Shown here: positions 32,629 to 41,442 of the stretch, piece after piece | Position numbering within the stretch: the first letter of the stretch is position 1 | How the letters are laid out: every line of letters starts with the position of its first letter | Assembly: GCA_036268875.1 (NCBI GenBank) | Contig: DATATI010000074.1 | Span: 197,886-261,885, forward strand | Direction of reading: 5' to 3' | From: Polyangia bacterium | GTDB lineage: Bacteria > Myxococcota_A > Polyangia > Fen-1088 | DNA length: 64,000 nucleotides | Notes under the pieces: generated by a model | Databases searched by the model: none | The model's input: the letters and a program-made list of their open reading frames with translations, nothing else | Told to the model about the DNA's origin: nothing | Program-made: the position numbers and the translations under genes

Positions 32629-32964
32629 TTACGAAGCTTTGGCGTCGGTCTTGGGTGCTTCCGCGCCGTTGTAGCGGCCGGTCACGGCGGCGCGGGTGAC
32701 GCGCAGGCGAACACCTTCTTGCACCTGCAGTGTCAGCTCGTTGTCTTTGATGCCGGCGATCTTGCCGATAATTCCCCCCTGCGTGACCACCTCGTCGCCC
32801 TTTTTCAGCTCCGACAGCATCGACTGATGCTGCTTGGCCTTCTTCGACTGCGGACGGATCACCAGGAAATAGAACACGCCGAAAATCAGGATCAACGGCA
32901 AGAACTGCGTCAGGGCGCTGCCGCCCGGTGCTTGCTGAGCCATTCCAAGCAGATATTGAGTCAA
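32629..32964 (-). CDS. yajC: Preprotein translocase subunit YajC
   Basis: This small inner-membrane protein of the SecDF-YajC complex has one transmembrane helix (FLPLILIFGVFYFLVIRPQ) followed by KKAKQHQSMLSELKKGDEVVTQGGIIGKI, the YajC signature. The TTG at 32964 is chosen as start because GGAGG lies 10 bases upstream; this gives 111 residues. The frame can be extended to 33018 without a ribosome site. An internal ATG at 32943 is a further option. It lies 22 bases before secD. Confidence 0.93.
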   Translation of the reverse strand: MTQYLLGMAQQAPGGSALTQFLPLILIFGVFYFLVIRPQSKKAKQHQSMLSELKKGDEVVTQGGIIGKIAGIKDNELTLQVQEGVRLRVTRAAVTGRYNGAEAPKTDAKAS

Positions 32965-33079
32965 GAGTTCGTGGCCTCCAGCCGCGAAACGCATAGCAGA
33001 CGGCCGATCGGGGGTCAAGCATCGTGGGCGGACGGAAACACTATTGTGCTTGGTAGACTTGCTCTAGAGTGCCGCCCAG

Positions 33080-33493
33080 ATGACGTACGGTGCGCTTCTT
33101 TCGAGCAAGTTGATCAGCGAGGGCAAGTTCCAGGAGGCGGTAGAGGCGGCCAGCCAGGAGATCAGCCTGCAGCCGGACGAGCCCGAGGCCTATTTCAACC
33201 GTGGCCAGGCCCGAGTGGGCATGGATCAGCTGGCGCAAGCGGTGGCTGATTACCAGCGTGCCCTGACCATGAACGCCAGCGACAGCGCCATGGATCCGGA
33301 AGCGGTCGACGACGAGCTGTTCTTTGCCCTGCGCACGCTGGCCACCCAGCGCCAGGACGATCCCGCCGCGTCCGTGGCCACCCTGCGGGAGTATGTCTCG
33401 ATGTTGCCGCACGGCCGGCACGTCGAGGACGTGGCGAAGTGGATCGACAAGCTGCGCGGCGTGGAGACGGTCTGGTACCGCGAGCGCGCTTGA
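33080..33493 (+). CDS. Small TPR-repeat protein
   Basis: The 137-residue protein consists of tetratricopeptide-like helices: KLISEGKFQEAVEAASQEISLQPDEPEAYFNRGQA and a following DQLAQAVADYQRALTMN repeat, then a shorter helical tail. There is no signal peptide. TPR proteins mediate protein contacts; no partner is evident. It is divergent from yajC and convergent with epmA, so it is a single-gene unit. Confidence 0.8.
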   Translation: MTYGALLSSKLISEGKFQEAVEAASQEISLQPDEPEAYFNRGQARVGMDQLAQAVADYQRALTMNASDSAMDPEAVDDELFFALRTLATQRQDDPAASVATLREYVSMLPHGRHVEDVAKWIDKLRGVETVWYRERA

Positions 33494-33517
33494 AGGCAGG
33501 CGTAGAAGCGCCTTCCC

Positions 33518-34510
33518 TCAGGCTTCGTCGTCCGCGAAGGCGATGACGTCGCGGATCTGCGCCGCGCCCAGCGCGAACATCACCAGCCGATCAAAACCGA
33601 GCGCCACCCCTGCCGTCTCCGGCATGTGGGGCAGCGCCCCCAGCAGATTTTCATCCAGCGGGTAGACGGTCCGCCCACGAGCGGCCCGCGCCGCTGACTC
33701 GGTTTCGAACCGCCGTCGCTGCTCGGCGGCGTCGGTCAGCTCGCCGAAGGCGTTGGCCAGCTCCAGGCCGCCGGCGTATAGCTCGAAGCGCTCGACCACC
33801 GCCGGATCGGCCGCCTTCGGCCGCGCCAGCGCGCCCAGCGGGGCCGGCCAATCGAAGACGAAAAGGGGTGGTGATTGCGCCAGCGTCGGCTCGACTTTGT
33901 CGAGAAACGCTTGAAAGAAAAGATCGTCCCATTCCTGGGCGGCGCCGACCGCCACACCCGCCGCGCGCAGCGTGTTCGCCAGCGCGGCCGGTGTCTCGTC
34001 GCCGGCGATGGTGACGCCCACGTGCTCACGGAACAGCGCCGCCACGGTGGTGCGGGCAAATGCTGCGGCTGGCAGCGCCGGCGGCGTCCACCCGCCATCG
34101 ACGGCCGCCGCCACCGCCACCCGCACCAAGGCTTCACAGTCGGCGGCGATCTGGGCCAGCGGCGCGTTCGCCCGGTACCACTCGACGATGGTGAACTCGG
34201 GCTGGTGGTGCGGGCCGCGTTCGTCGCCGCGCCAGGCCTTGCCGATCTGGACGATGCGCGGAAGGCCCGCGGCCACCAGCCGCTTCATGTGGTACTCCGG
34301 CGAGGTGATCAGCCAGCGGCGCGGACGCCCGGTTTCGCTGGCTTCGATCGCCTCCAGGTGAACTTCCTGGCCGGGCGCCGGCACGCGGGCCGGCGTCTCC
34401 ACCTCCAGAAAGCCTTCCGCTTCGAACCAGTGGCGGACGGCGCGCAGGATCGCCGCGCGTGCCTCCAGGGCCGGACGGCGTGCGCCCAGCCTGGACCATT
34501 CGTTCTGCAC
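33518..34510 (-). CDS. epmA: EF-P lysine lysyltransferase (EpmA/GenX/PoxA)
   Basis: This 330-residue class II lysyl-tRNA-synthetase paralogue lacks the anticodon-binding domain. It shows motif 2 (GKAWRGDERGPHHQPEFTIVEWY) and motif 3 (GVALGFDRLVMFALG), with FGELTDA near the end. EpmA attaches beta-lysine to EF-P. It lies 14 bases downstream of efp on the same strand, and the target lysine of EF-P is present, which supports the assignment. EpmB, which makes beta-lysine, is not in the window. Confidence 0.93.
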   Translation of the reverse strand: MQNEWSRLGARRPALEARAAILRAVRHWFEAEGFLEVETPARVPAPGQEVHLEAIEASETGRPRRWLITSPEYHMKRLVAAGLPRIVQIGKAWRGDERGPHHQPEFTIVEWYRANAPLAQIAADCEALVRVAVAAAVDGGWTPPALPAAAFARTTVAALFREHVGVTIAGDETPAALANTLRAAGVAVGAAQEWDDLFFQAFLDKVEPTLAQSPPLFVFDWPAPLGALARPKAADPAVVERFELYAGGLELANAFGELTDAAEQRRRFETESAARAARGRTVYPLDENLLGALPHMPETAGVALGFDRLVMFALGAAQIRDVIAFADDEA

Positions 34511-34524
34511 GAGCGAAAGCCCGC

Positions 34525-35091
34525 CTAGGCGCGACCGACGCGTTCCAGGTACTCGCCGGTGCGCGTGTCGATCTTCACCACGTCGCCGACGCCGATGAAC
34601 AGCGGCACGTTGATGCTGGCGCCGGTGGAGATCCGGGCCGGCTTGGTCGATCCGGTGGCGGTGTCGCCGCGAAATCCGGGCTCGGTCTCCATGATTTTCT
34701 GTTCGATGAAATTCGGCAGCGTGACGCCGACCGCGCGATCGTGGAAGAACAGAACCTCGACGTTGATGTTCTCCGGCATGAACAGGGCCGACTCGCCGAT
34801 GGTGGTTTCGGGAATTTGCACCTGATCGTACGACGTGGTGTCCATGAACACGAACGAGTCAGCATCCTTGTACAGATACTGCATCGTCTTGGTCTCGACG
34901 TTCGCCGGCTCGAATTTTTCGCCCGAACGAAAGTTGCGCTCCAGCACCGCGCCGGTCAGCAGGTTCTTCACCTTGGTGCGCGTGAACGCCGCGCCCTTGC
35001 CCGGCTTGACGAATTGAAACTCGACCACCGTATAAGGTGCCCCATCCATCATGATCTTGAGGCCCTTACGGATATCAGACGTGTCAAACAT
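34525..35091 (-). CDS. efp: Elongation factor P
   Basis: The 188-residue protein has the three-domain EF-P fold and relieves ribosome stalling at polyproline. Lys32 in VKPGKGAAF is the position that EpmA modifies in enterobacteria. The C-terminal GVGDVVKIDTRTGEYLERV is the conserved OB-domain end. It is upstream of and probably cotranscribed with epmA. Confidence 0.97.
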   Translation of the reverse strand: MFDTSDIRKGLKIMMDGAPYTVVEFQFVKPGKGAAFTRTKVKNLLTGAVLERNFRSGEKFEPANVETKTMQYLYKDADSFVFMDTTSYDQVQIPETTIGESALFMPENINVEVLFFHDRAVGVTLPNFIEQKIMETEPGFRGDTATGSTKPARISTGASINVPLFIGVGDVVKIDTRTGEYLERVGRA

Positions 35092-35170
35092 GAGACCCGG
35101 GGATTTAGCCCGCCGCCCTCCCCTGCGTCAACACCAATACGGATCCGAAGCCCCGTATTCTCTGACGGAT

Positions 35171-35195
35171 CGCAGGCGGGCTCCGCCCGCCTGCG
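35171..35195. repeat. Perfect 11-bp inverted repeat
   Basis: CGCAGGCGGGC and GCCCGCCTGCG are exact inverse complements separated by TCC. It lies between efp and the tRNA gene, both on the minus strand. It has no adjacent T tract on either strand, so it resembles a REP-like or rho-assisted element rather than a classical terminator. Confidence 0.6.
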
Positions 35196-35250
35196 ACAAT
35201 ACCTGCCGAACAAGATCTGGCTCCAGCTCTCGTCGCGCGGGGGTGGGCTC

Positions 35251-35273
35251 GTGGGAGGGTTAGCCCCTCCCAC
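35251..35273. repeat. 9-bp inverted repeat downstream of the tRNA gene
   Basis: GTGGGAGGG and CCCTCCCAC are inverse complements around a five-base loop (TTAGC). It starts eight bases beyond the 3' end of the tRNA on the minus strand and could stop tRNA transcription or mark the 3' processing end. No T run follows. Confidence 0.5.
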
Positions 35274-35281
35274 GCTCCGTG

Positions 35282-35355
35282 TGGCGGCTCAGGGACTCGA
35301 ACCCCGGACCCGGCGCGTATGAAACGCCTGCTCTAACCAGCTGAGCTAAGCCGCC
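35282..35355 (-). tRNA. tRNA with anticodon CAT (probably elongator tRNA-Met)
   Basis: A complete cloverleaf can be folded on the minus strand: acceptor GGCGGCT/AGCCGCC, D-arm GCTC/GAGC, anticodon stem GGCGT/GCGCC with loop TTCATAC (anticodon CAT), variable loop GGGTC, and T-arm CGGGG-TTCGAGT-CCCTG. The discriminator base is A and CCA is not encoded. The acceptor is fully paired, which rules out initiator tRNA. A tRNA-Ile with lysidine at the wobble base is a less likely alternative. Confidence 0.93.
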
Positions 35356-35382
35356 GTGAAATCACTGCTACGAACCGCGGCG

Positions 35383-35410
35383 ATTTTGCTCGTCGGGCCC
35401 TTCGTGTCAA
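35383..35410 (-). promoter_or_regulatory. Candidate promoter of the tRNA gene
   Basis: The minus strand carries a consensus -35 TTGACA (35410-35405), a 16-base spacer and CAAAAT (35388-35383; four of six). The predicted start lies about 20 bases before the tRNA 5' end. Confidence 0.45.
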
Positions 35411-35438
35411 GTGCCAGAACGCGGACCAGGAACAAAAG

Positions 35439-36125
35439 TCAGCGACGCGCCCGCTGCCTGACCACCTCCGCCATGCGCGCCACCACCTCGTCCACGCTCA
35501 GACTGCTGGAATCGATCTCCACCGCGTCGTCCGCCTTGCGCAGCGGCGCCACCGCGCGGCTGCTGTCGCGCTGATCGCGGGTGGCCATCTCGGCGCGCGT
35601 CTCCGCTTCATCGACGGTGCGCCCGGCCGCCCGCAGCTCGCTGACTCGTCGGCGCGCGCGTTCTTCCGCGCTGGCGGTGAGAAAAAATTTCGCTTCGGCG
35701 TGCGGGAACACCACCGTACCGATGTCCCGTCCCTCGACCACCACCCCGCCCGCCGCCCCCAGCTGCCGCTGCAGCTCCAAGAGCGCCGTCCGCACTTCCG
35801 ACAGTGCTGAGACGCGCGACGCGCCGTCGGAGATCTCCGGCGTGCGGATGTCGTCGCTCAGATCCGCGCCGTCCAGCAAGGTGTGGTTCTTCTCGCCGCG
35901 CAGCTCGAAGCGGATACCCAGGCCGACCGCCAGCGCTGCCACGCCCGGTCCGTCGGTCCAGGCGATGCCGCGCCGGCGCGCCAGCAAGGCCAGCGTGCGA
36001 TAGATGGCGCCGGTGTCGACCAGCGCGTAACCCAACCTCTGCGCCAAAAGGCGCGCCGTCGTCGACTTCCCCGCGCCCGCGGGCCCGTCGATGGCCACCA
36101 CCAGGCGCTGCGAACTTTCTGGCAT
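35439..36125 (-). CDS. cmk: Cytidylate kinase
   Basis: The 228-residue P-loop kinase phosphorylates CMP and dCMP. It begins at ATG 36125 (MPESSQRL), which puts the P-loop AIDGPAGAGKSTTA at the usual place. Other family segments are YRTLALLARR, SALSEVR, VEGRDIGTVVFP, FFLTASAEERARRR and RDQRDSSR. The frame extends upstream over the divergent lipoprotein start, but that part is not conserved. The usual neighbours aroA and rpsA are absent. Confidence 0.95.
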   Translation of the reverse strand: MPESSQRLVVAIDGPAGAGKSTTARLLAQRLGYALVDTGAIYRTLALLARRRGIAWTDGPGVAALAVGLGIRFELRGEKNHTLLDGADLSDDIRTPEISDGASRVSALSEVRTALLELQRQLGAAGGVVVEGRDIGTVVFPHAEAKFFLTASAEERARRRVSELRAAGRTVDEAETRAEMATRDQRDSSRAVAPLRKADDAVEIDSSSLSVDEVVARMAEVVRQRARR

Positions 36126-36157
36126 CGGCGGCAACCTACCACATAAGATCTGGCCCG

Positions 36158-37060
36158 ATGGACCGTGTCCGCCTGCCCTGCCTGCTCGCCCTGGCAGCCG
36201 TCCTGTCGTCGTGTGGGCGTGGCGGCGCACCATCCGCTCCCTCACCGGCCGTCGCCCTCAGCGCGGACGATCCCCCGCTCGCGCGCGTCGGCTCCGTCGA
36301 GATCCGGCGTTCGCAGGTGGCGGCCCAGATGCGCGCCGGCGGTCAGACCGAACGCCAGGCCTTGGACGAGCTGATTCACTTCGAGCTGCTCGCCCGCGCC
36401 GCCGCTGATTCCGTCAGCGCCGACGATCCCGAGGTGCGCGACGCCGTGGACGCAATGCGGGTGCAACGCCTGATCGAATCCGAACTGGAACCGCACCTTG
36501 GTCGCGACGATATTCCCGACGACGTCCTGCGCGAGGTCTACGATCGGGCCCAGAAGATCTTCGTTCACCCGCGCCTGGTCGAGGTGGCCATGCTGAACGT
36601 CTATACCGGCGCCCGCATGAAACCCGAGCCGCGCGCCAAAGCCGCCGCCACCGCGCGCGCGCTGGACGAACACCTGCGCGCCAGCACCGGCCACTCGCGG
36701 GAGGAATTCGAATCCATCGCCCTCAATCCAGCGTGGAAGGATCGCAAGGTCCAGTTCAGCCGCGTCTGGCAGGCCGTCGACGATCCCTTCCCCGCCGAGG
36801 TGGGCCGACAGGTGCAGCGCCTGGCCAAGCCCGGCGATACCACGCCGATGGTCGCCGCCGAGACCGGCTTTCACATCGCCACTTACCTGGGCGAGCGGCC
36901 CGCCGAAGACATCTCCTTCGCTGACGCCCGCCCCCGTCTGCGCGAGCAAATCCACGAGCGATGGCGCACGAGTCGCTTCCTCGAATTCACGCAAGCCCTC
37001 GCCGGCTCGCACACCATCGAGGCTTTTCCCGAACGGCTGACCGCCGACAGCCAGCCGTAA
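36158..37060 (+). CDS. Lipoprotein peptidyl-prolyl cis-trans isomerase (parvulin/SurA-like)
   Basis: The start at ATG 36158 gives a 300-residue protein with a lipoprotein signal: hydrophobic LLALAAVLSSC, in which LSSC is a good lipobox. A SurA-N-like helical region follows (RVGSVEIRRSQVAAQM, ALDELIHFELL), and the C-terminal half has the parvulin pattern around FSRVWQAVDDPFPAEV, TGFHIATYLGERPAED. It probably folds envelope proteins at the inner face of the outer membrane or periplasm. The chain fits a small SurA/PrsA-type protein with one PPIase domain. Its promoter region is shared with the divergent cmk. Confidence 0.78.
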   Translation: MDRVRLPCLLALAAVLSSCGRGGAPSAPSPAVALSADDPPLARVGSVEIRRSQVAAQMRAGGQTERQALDELIHFELLARAAADSVSADDPEVRDAVDAMRVQRLIESELEPHLGRDDIPDDVLREVYDRAQKIFVHPRLVEVAMLNVYTGARMKPEPRAKAAATARALDEHLRASTGHSREEFESIALNPAWKDRKVQFSRVWQAVDDPFPAEVGRQVQRLAKPGDTTPMVAAETGFHIATYLGERPAEDISFADARPRLREQIHERWRTSRFLEFTQALAGSHTIEAFPERLTADSQP

Positions 37061-37068
37061 GCGCGCGC

Positions 37069-37359
37069 CTACGCCTTCTTGAAGCGCGACGGATACGTTG
37101 CCCCGAAGTCCTTGTCAGGGTGCAGCTCTTTGGCGCGCCCGATCAGGAGGTCTTCGGTTTCGACGTGCTTGGGATCGGGAAGGCAGCACTCCACCGGGCA
37201 CACCGCCTGACAAGCCTCGTGATCGTGAAAGCCCACGCACTCGGTGCACAGCTTGGGGTCGATCACATAGATGTCATCGCCTTCGCTGATCGCCTCGTTC
37301 GGGCATTCCGGTTCGCACGCGCCGCAGTTGATGCATTCTTCGGTGATGTAAGTGGCCAT
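37069..37359 (-). CDS. 2[4Fe-4S] ferredoxin (YfhL type)
   Basis: This 96-residue protein has two cluster motifs. The first is C9-x2-C12-x2-C15-x3-C19-P (CINCGACEPECP). The second is CTEC followed after eight residues by CQAVCP, the spacing typical of the YfhL/Alvin-type ferredoxins with an insertion between cysteines. The ATG at 37359 is chosen because AGGAG lies eight bases upstream. It is a cytoplasmic electron carrier with unknown partners. A promoter-like pair lies 60-90 bases upstream. Confidence 0.93.
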   Translation of the reverse strand: MATYITEECINCGACEPECPNEAISEGDDIYVIDPKLCTECVGFHDHEACQAVCPVECCLPDPKHVETEDLLIGRAKELHPDKDFGATYPSRFKKA

Positions 37360-37417
37360 TGGTCTCCTGCCTGTCCTTTCGGGCGCTTTAGATGCGCTCC
37401 GAAGATCGAGCCTGTCA

Positions 37418-37446
37418 AGTCTATTTGCCGCCAACGGGAACGTCAA
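37418..37446 (-). promoter_or_regulatory. Candidate promoter of the ferredoxin gene
   Basis: The minus strand has TTGACG (37446-37441), 17 bases of spacer and TAGACT (37423-37418): five and four of six matches. The predicted start is about 50 bases before the ferredoxin ATG. A second, perfect TTGACA overlaps the -10 but lacks a good partner. Confidence 0.5.
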
Positions 37447-37474
37447 CGCTGGCCGGACGCCGAAGCCGGTTCTG

Positions 37475-40400
37475 TCAGGCCTGCGGCTGCGCTTCGGTGG
37501 CCACGGTGGCGCGCCCGATCTTGTTGCCGCGCAGGTTCACCGCCACCAGCTTCGACACGCCCGGCTCTTCCATGGTGATCCCGCACAGGCGGTCGGCGAT
37601 CTCCATGGTCCGGCGGTTGTGGGTGATGATGATGAACTGCGACCGGTCGGTCATCTCACGCACGACATCGTTGAAACGGCCGACGTTGGCTTCGTCCAGC
37701 GGCGCGTCCACCTCGTCCAGCAAGCAGAACGGCGAGGGCTTGACCAGGAAGATGGCGAACAGCAGCGACACCGCGGTCAGCGCCTTCTCGCCGCCGGACA
37801 GAAGTTCGATGTTCTGCATGACCTTCTTGCCGGGCGGGTTGGCGATGATCTCCACGCCGGTCTCCAGCAGATCGCGATCGTCGCTGAGCTGCAGATAGGC
37901 GCGGCCCCCGCCGAACAGCCGCGGGAACACCTCTTGAAACTTGAGGTTGACGGCGTCGAAGGTCTCCCTGAACCGCTTGCGCGAGGCGCGGTTGATCTTC
38001 TCGATGGCCGACTCCAGCTGGGTGATGGCCGACTCCAGATCGGCTCGCTGCGCCGTCAAGAAGTCGAATCGCTTTTGAAGTTCTTCCGATTCTTCGATGG
38101 CCGTCAGGTTGATCTCGCCCATGCGTTCGATGAGGCCGCGCAGCTCGTTCATACGCTTCTCCTCCCCCTCGCCCACCAGCGGCCGCAGGTGAAAGTCGAT
38201 CACCACCTCGGCCAGCACGACCTCTCGATAGCGGCCCGCCACGTGCTCTTCCAGCGACGTGCGGCGCATGGTCGCTTCCTGGCAGCGCAGCTCCAGCTTG
38301 GCCATGGTTTGCCCGAGACGGGTAACCTCGGTTCGCAGCGCCCGCAGCTCGGCGTCGCGCTGGGCCAGCGCCGCCTGCCGCTGCTCCAGCCCACCGCTAC
38401 GCTCGGCGTGGGCGCGGGCGCGGGCTTCCGCCTCCGCGTGCCACAACGACGCTTCCTCGCGTAGTTGATGAGCATCGGCGCGCAAGCTTTCGATCCGCGT
38501 CTGCTCCTCGGCGATGGTCTGTTCCAGTCGGGCGGCGCGGCTTTCGTGCTCGGCGCGCTCGGCGGTGAGGCGTTTCATGGTGGCGTGGGCGTTCACTCGC
38601 CGGTCCTGCGCTTGGGCCGCCGCCACCTTCAGCGTGGTCAGCTCGTTCACCAGCGCGTCGACCTGTTCGGCCAGGTTCAGCGACTGCATGCGAAGCTCGC
38701 CGCTGCGCGTTTCCGCGATGGTCACCGCTTCCCAGTCGCGCTCCAGAGCCGCCACCGCGTCTTCGTGACGGCGCTCGGTGTCATCGAGCGATCGCCGCAG
38801 ATCTTCCGTCTGGGCGGCCAGCTGGTTGCGCCGCGCCGTCAGCCGGCGCGTTTCTTCGGTCGCGCGATCAAGGTCCTTCTGCTGCGAGACGATCCCCACC
38901 TCGTCGCTGCGCTGCTGGGCGGTCAGCTCTTCGATGGCGCGGCCGACGTCGGCCAGTTGCTGCTTGCAATCGATGTGGCGGGCCAGCGCCGCCTGATAGT
39001 CGCTGTCCAGGCGGCCGACGATCTCTTCCAGCTCGCGAATCTCGCGCTTCTGCTCCAGCACGCCGGCGGTGGCCGATTCGCGCGAGCCGCCCGTGACGAC
39101 GCCGTGCGGATCCACCACTTCGCCTTCAAGCGTGACGATGGTCTTGTTGGTCTTCGTCTGCCGCCAAAGCTCGATGGCCCGTTGAAGATTTTCGACCACC
39201 AGCACGTCGCCCAGCAGGTACGCCGCCACCTTGTCATACTGGCGGTCGTAACCAATCAACTCGAGGATGGGGCCGCGCACGCCTTCGCCGGTCGGCCACG
39301 GCAGGGTCTCCGGTAACGACGCCGGCAAGAACACCGGCGCGGGGTCCGCACCAGCTTCGACGGCCATGCCGCCGGTGGCATCGTAAACCACCGTGCCCGG
39401 CGCCGTGCTCATCATCGCCGGCGAGCGCAGGCCCAGCGGAATGAAACTGGATCGCCCCTGACTGCGCGTCTTCAAGAACTCGATCGCCTCGACCCCCACC
39501 TCGTGCGATTCGACGATGATGTTGCCCAGGCGTTCGCCCAGGACCGCTTCGACGGCGGTCTCCAGATCGGGCGGCGGCTGGATGATGTCGGCGACGACGC
39601 CGCGAATTCCCGAGGCGGCGCCTTGCCCCTCGCGTTCGCGGTGCTGCTGCATGATCGCCCGGACGCCCTTTTGAAAGCTTTCATAGCGATCTTGAATCTC
39701 CACCAACGACGCCATGCGCGACCGCCGGCGGTGCGATTCCTCCCGCAATGTCTCCAGTTCCAGTTCGCCGCGCGAAACATCGGCGCGCAATGATGTCTGG
39801 CGCGCCTCCTCGGTCTGCCGCCGGCCCGACAGTTCGTCGCGCCGGACGCGCAGCTCCGTCAGGCTGGCGCGCAGCAATTCGTCTTCGGAAACCACCGCCG
39901 CCAAACGCTCGGCCGAAGCCCCGTCTTCGTTGCCGAGGCCTTCGAGGCGCACGCTGAGATCGTCACGGCGGGCGGCGGCCGCGCCTTTCTCCGCTTCGTT
40001 GCGGGCGATGCGCGCCCGGCAAGACGCCACCTCGGCCAGACAGGTCTCCAGATCGCGCCGCGCCACGGTCAAAGCTGCGCGGGCCTGGTCGTGATCGGAG
40101 GCCTTGGTCTCATAGCTGACCCGGCTGACCTCTGCTTCTTCGTCCAGCAGGGCAAGCTGCCCTTCCAGATCGCCGATTGTCGCCGCGTGCTGCGTGGCGC
40201 GCGACAAGAGCTCGGCGATCTCCTTGCGAGCCGCCTCCGCGCGGGCCGTCAGGGCCAGCGCTTCGTCGTCGTAGTGATCGGCGCGCTGGGTCCCCAGTTG
40301 GGCCTTGTTCGACAAGGCGAACAGATCGTCTTTGGCCGCGTTCAATTCAGAAAGCTCGTCGGTGACCGATAGCCGTTCAGTCTCGACCGTCACTTCCCAG

Positions 40401-41221
40401 GTGGCCAGAGTGGCTGCGGCGGTCTCGTGCTGCCCGCCGACCATGACGTTTTCTTCGCGCAGCGACTTTTCTTCCGCCAGGTGCCCGAGGTATCGCTGCG
40501 CTGCCGACCACAGCTCGATGTCCTTCAGCTCGGCCTTATAGCGCTTGTACCGTTCGGCCTTTTGCGCCTGCAACCGCAGCGAACGCAGCCGCGTCTCCAG
40601 CTCGCCGATGATGTCCGAGACCCGCAGCAGATGCTGTCGCGTGGAATCCATGCGCCGCTCGGCGGCCTTCTTCTTCACCTTGTACTTGGTGATCCCGGCG
40701 GCTTCGTCGATGAGGCCACGCCGATCGTCGGGACGCGACGACACGATGAATCCGATCCGTCCTTGTTCGATGATGGCGTATGCCTTGGAACCGACGCCGG
40801 TGCCCAGGAAGAAATCGACCACGTCGCGCAGGCGCGAAGGTACGCCGTTCAGCAGGTACTCGCTGTCGCCGGCGCGATAAAGGCGGCGGGTGACCACCAC
40901 CTCTTCTGGCCCGACCATGCCCCAGGGGACGCCGCCGGGCGCGACATCCGCGCCCAGGCTGCGCGCATCGAAGGTGAGCGACACCTCGGCCATCCCGGTC
41001 GGGCCGCGCGATTCAGAACCGGCGAAGATCACATCGTCCATCGCGCGCCCGCGCAAGTGCTTGGCTGACTGTTCGCCCATCACCCAGCGGATGGCGTCGA
41101 CGATGTTCGATTTGCCGCAGCCATTCGGTCCCACGATGGCGGTGATCGGATCGGGGAATGAGATCGAGGTCTTCTCGACGAATGACTTGAAGCCGCAAAT
41201 CTCTATGCGCTTGATCTTCAA
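37475..41221 (-). CDS. smc: Chromosome segregation ATPase SMC
   Basis: The 1248-residue protein has the complete SMC layout. The N-terminal ATPase half has Walker [18 protein letters not shown] long coiled coil leads to the hinge at about residues 520-680 ([22 protein letters not shown]), a second coiled coil returns, and the C-terminal half has the signature [19 protein letters not shown] and Walker [16 protein letters not shown]. It compacts and helps separate chromosomes with ScpAB. The start is TTG 41221, supported by GGAGG six bases upstream. It is divergent from ftsY. Confidence 0.97.
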   Translation of the reverse strand: MKIKRIEICGFKSFVEKTSISFPDPITAIVGPNGCGKSNIVDAIRWVMGEQSAKHLRGRAMDDVIFAGSESRGPTGMAEVSLTFDARSLGADVAPGGVPWGMVGPEEVVVTRRLYRAGDSEYLLNGVPSRLRDVVDFFLGTGVGSKAYAIIEQGRIGFIVSSRPDDRRGLIDEAAGITKYKVKKKAAERRMDSTRQHLLRVSDIIGELETRLRSLRLQAQKAERYKRYKAELKDIELWSAAQRYLGHLAEEKSLREENVMVGGQHETAAATLATWEVTVETERLSVTDELSELNAAKDDLFALSNKAQLGTQRADHYDDEALALTARAEAARKEIAELLSRATQHAATIGDLEGQLALLDEEAEVSRVSYETKASDHDQARAALTVARRDLETCLAEVASCRARIARNEAEKGAAAARRDDLSVRLEGLGNEDGASAERLAAVVSEDELLRASLTELRVRRDELSGRRQTEEARQTSLRADVSRGELELETLREESHRRRSRMASLVEIQDRYESFQKGVRAIMQQHREREGQGAASGIRGVVADIIQPPPDLETAVEAVLGERLGNIIVESHEVGVEAIEFLKTRSQGRSSFIPLGLRSPAMMSTAPGTVVYDATGGMAVEAGADPAPVFLPASLPETLPWPTGEGVRGPILELIGYDRQYDKVAAYLLGDVLVVENLQRAIELWRQTKTNKTIVTLEGEVVDPHGVVTGGSRESATAGVLEQKREIRELEEIVGRLDSDYQAALARHIDCKQQLADVGRAIEELTAQQRSDEVGIVSQQKDLDRATEETRRLTARRNQLAAQTEDLRRSLDDTERRHEDAVAALERDWEAVTIAETRSGELRMQSLNLAEQVDALVNELTTLKVAAAQAQDRRVNAHATMKRLTAERAEHESRAARLEQTIAEEQTRIESLRADAHQLREEASLWHAEAEARARAHAERSGGLEQRQAALAQRDAELRALRTEVTRLGQTMAKLELRCQEATMRRTSLEEHVAGRYREVVLAEVVIDFHLRPLVGEGEEKRMNELRGLIERMGEINLTAIEESEELQKRFDFLTAQRADLESAITQLESAIEKINRASRKRFRETFDAVNLKFQEVFPRLFGGGRAYLQLSDDRDLLETGVEIIANPPGKKVMQNIELLSGGEKALTAVSLLFAIFLVKPSPFCLLDEVDAPLDEANVGRFNDVVREMTDRSQFIIITHNRRTMEIADRLCGITMEEPGVSKLVAVNLRGNKIGRATVATEAQPQA

Positions 41222-41245
41222 TTCAGGCCTCCGGGGGGTTTTGCA

Positions 41246-41272
41246 GTGACGTTACGTTATGTGTATCGTCAC
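41246..41272. repeat. Palindromic GTGACG-N15-CGTCAC in the smc/ftsY divergent region
   Basis: Two perfect 6-bp inverted half sites lie 15 bases apart, 25 bases upstream of the smc start codon. Spacing of about two helical turns centre to centre would suit a dimeric regulator. No regulator is identified and chance is possible. Confidence 0.3.
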
Positions 41273-41442
41273 GTTGGCCTCTTTTCATACCATCTCCCAG
41301 CAGACCATGTAAACAGCCTCGGACGAACCAATCTTCGGCGCAAGTTTTTGCCACTACTGGCGGATTTTGCCGTCGACCCCGGAAGGCCGGTCTTTGCCCA
41401 TCCATCCTGGGTGCTTGGTGCTATTGTCCGCCGCATCCAAAA

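Noticed and set aside
36126-36245. An upstream extension of cmk
   Set aside because: It would run over the divergent lipoprotein gene start and adds residues not found before the P-loop in the family.
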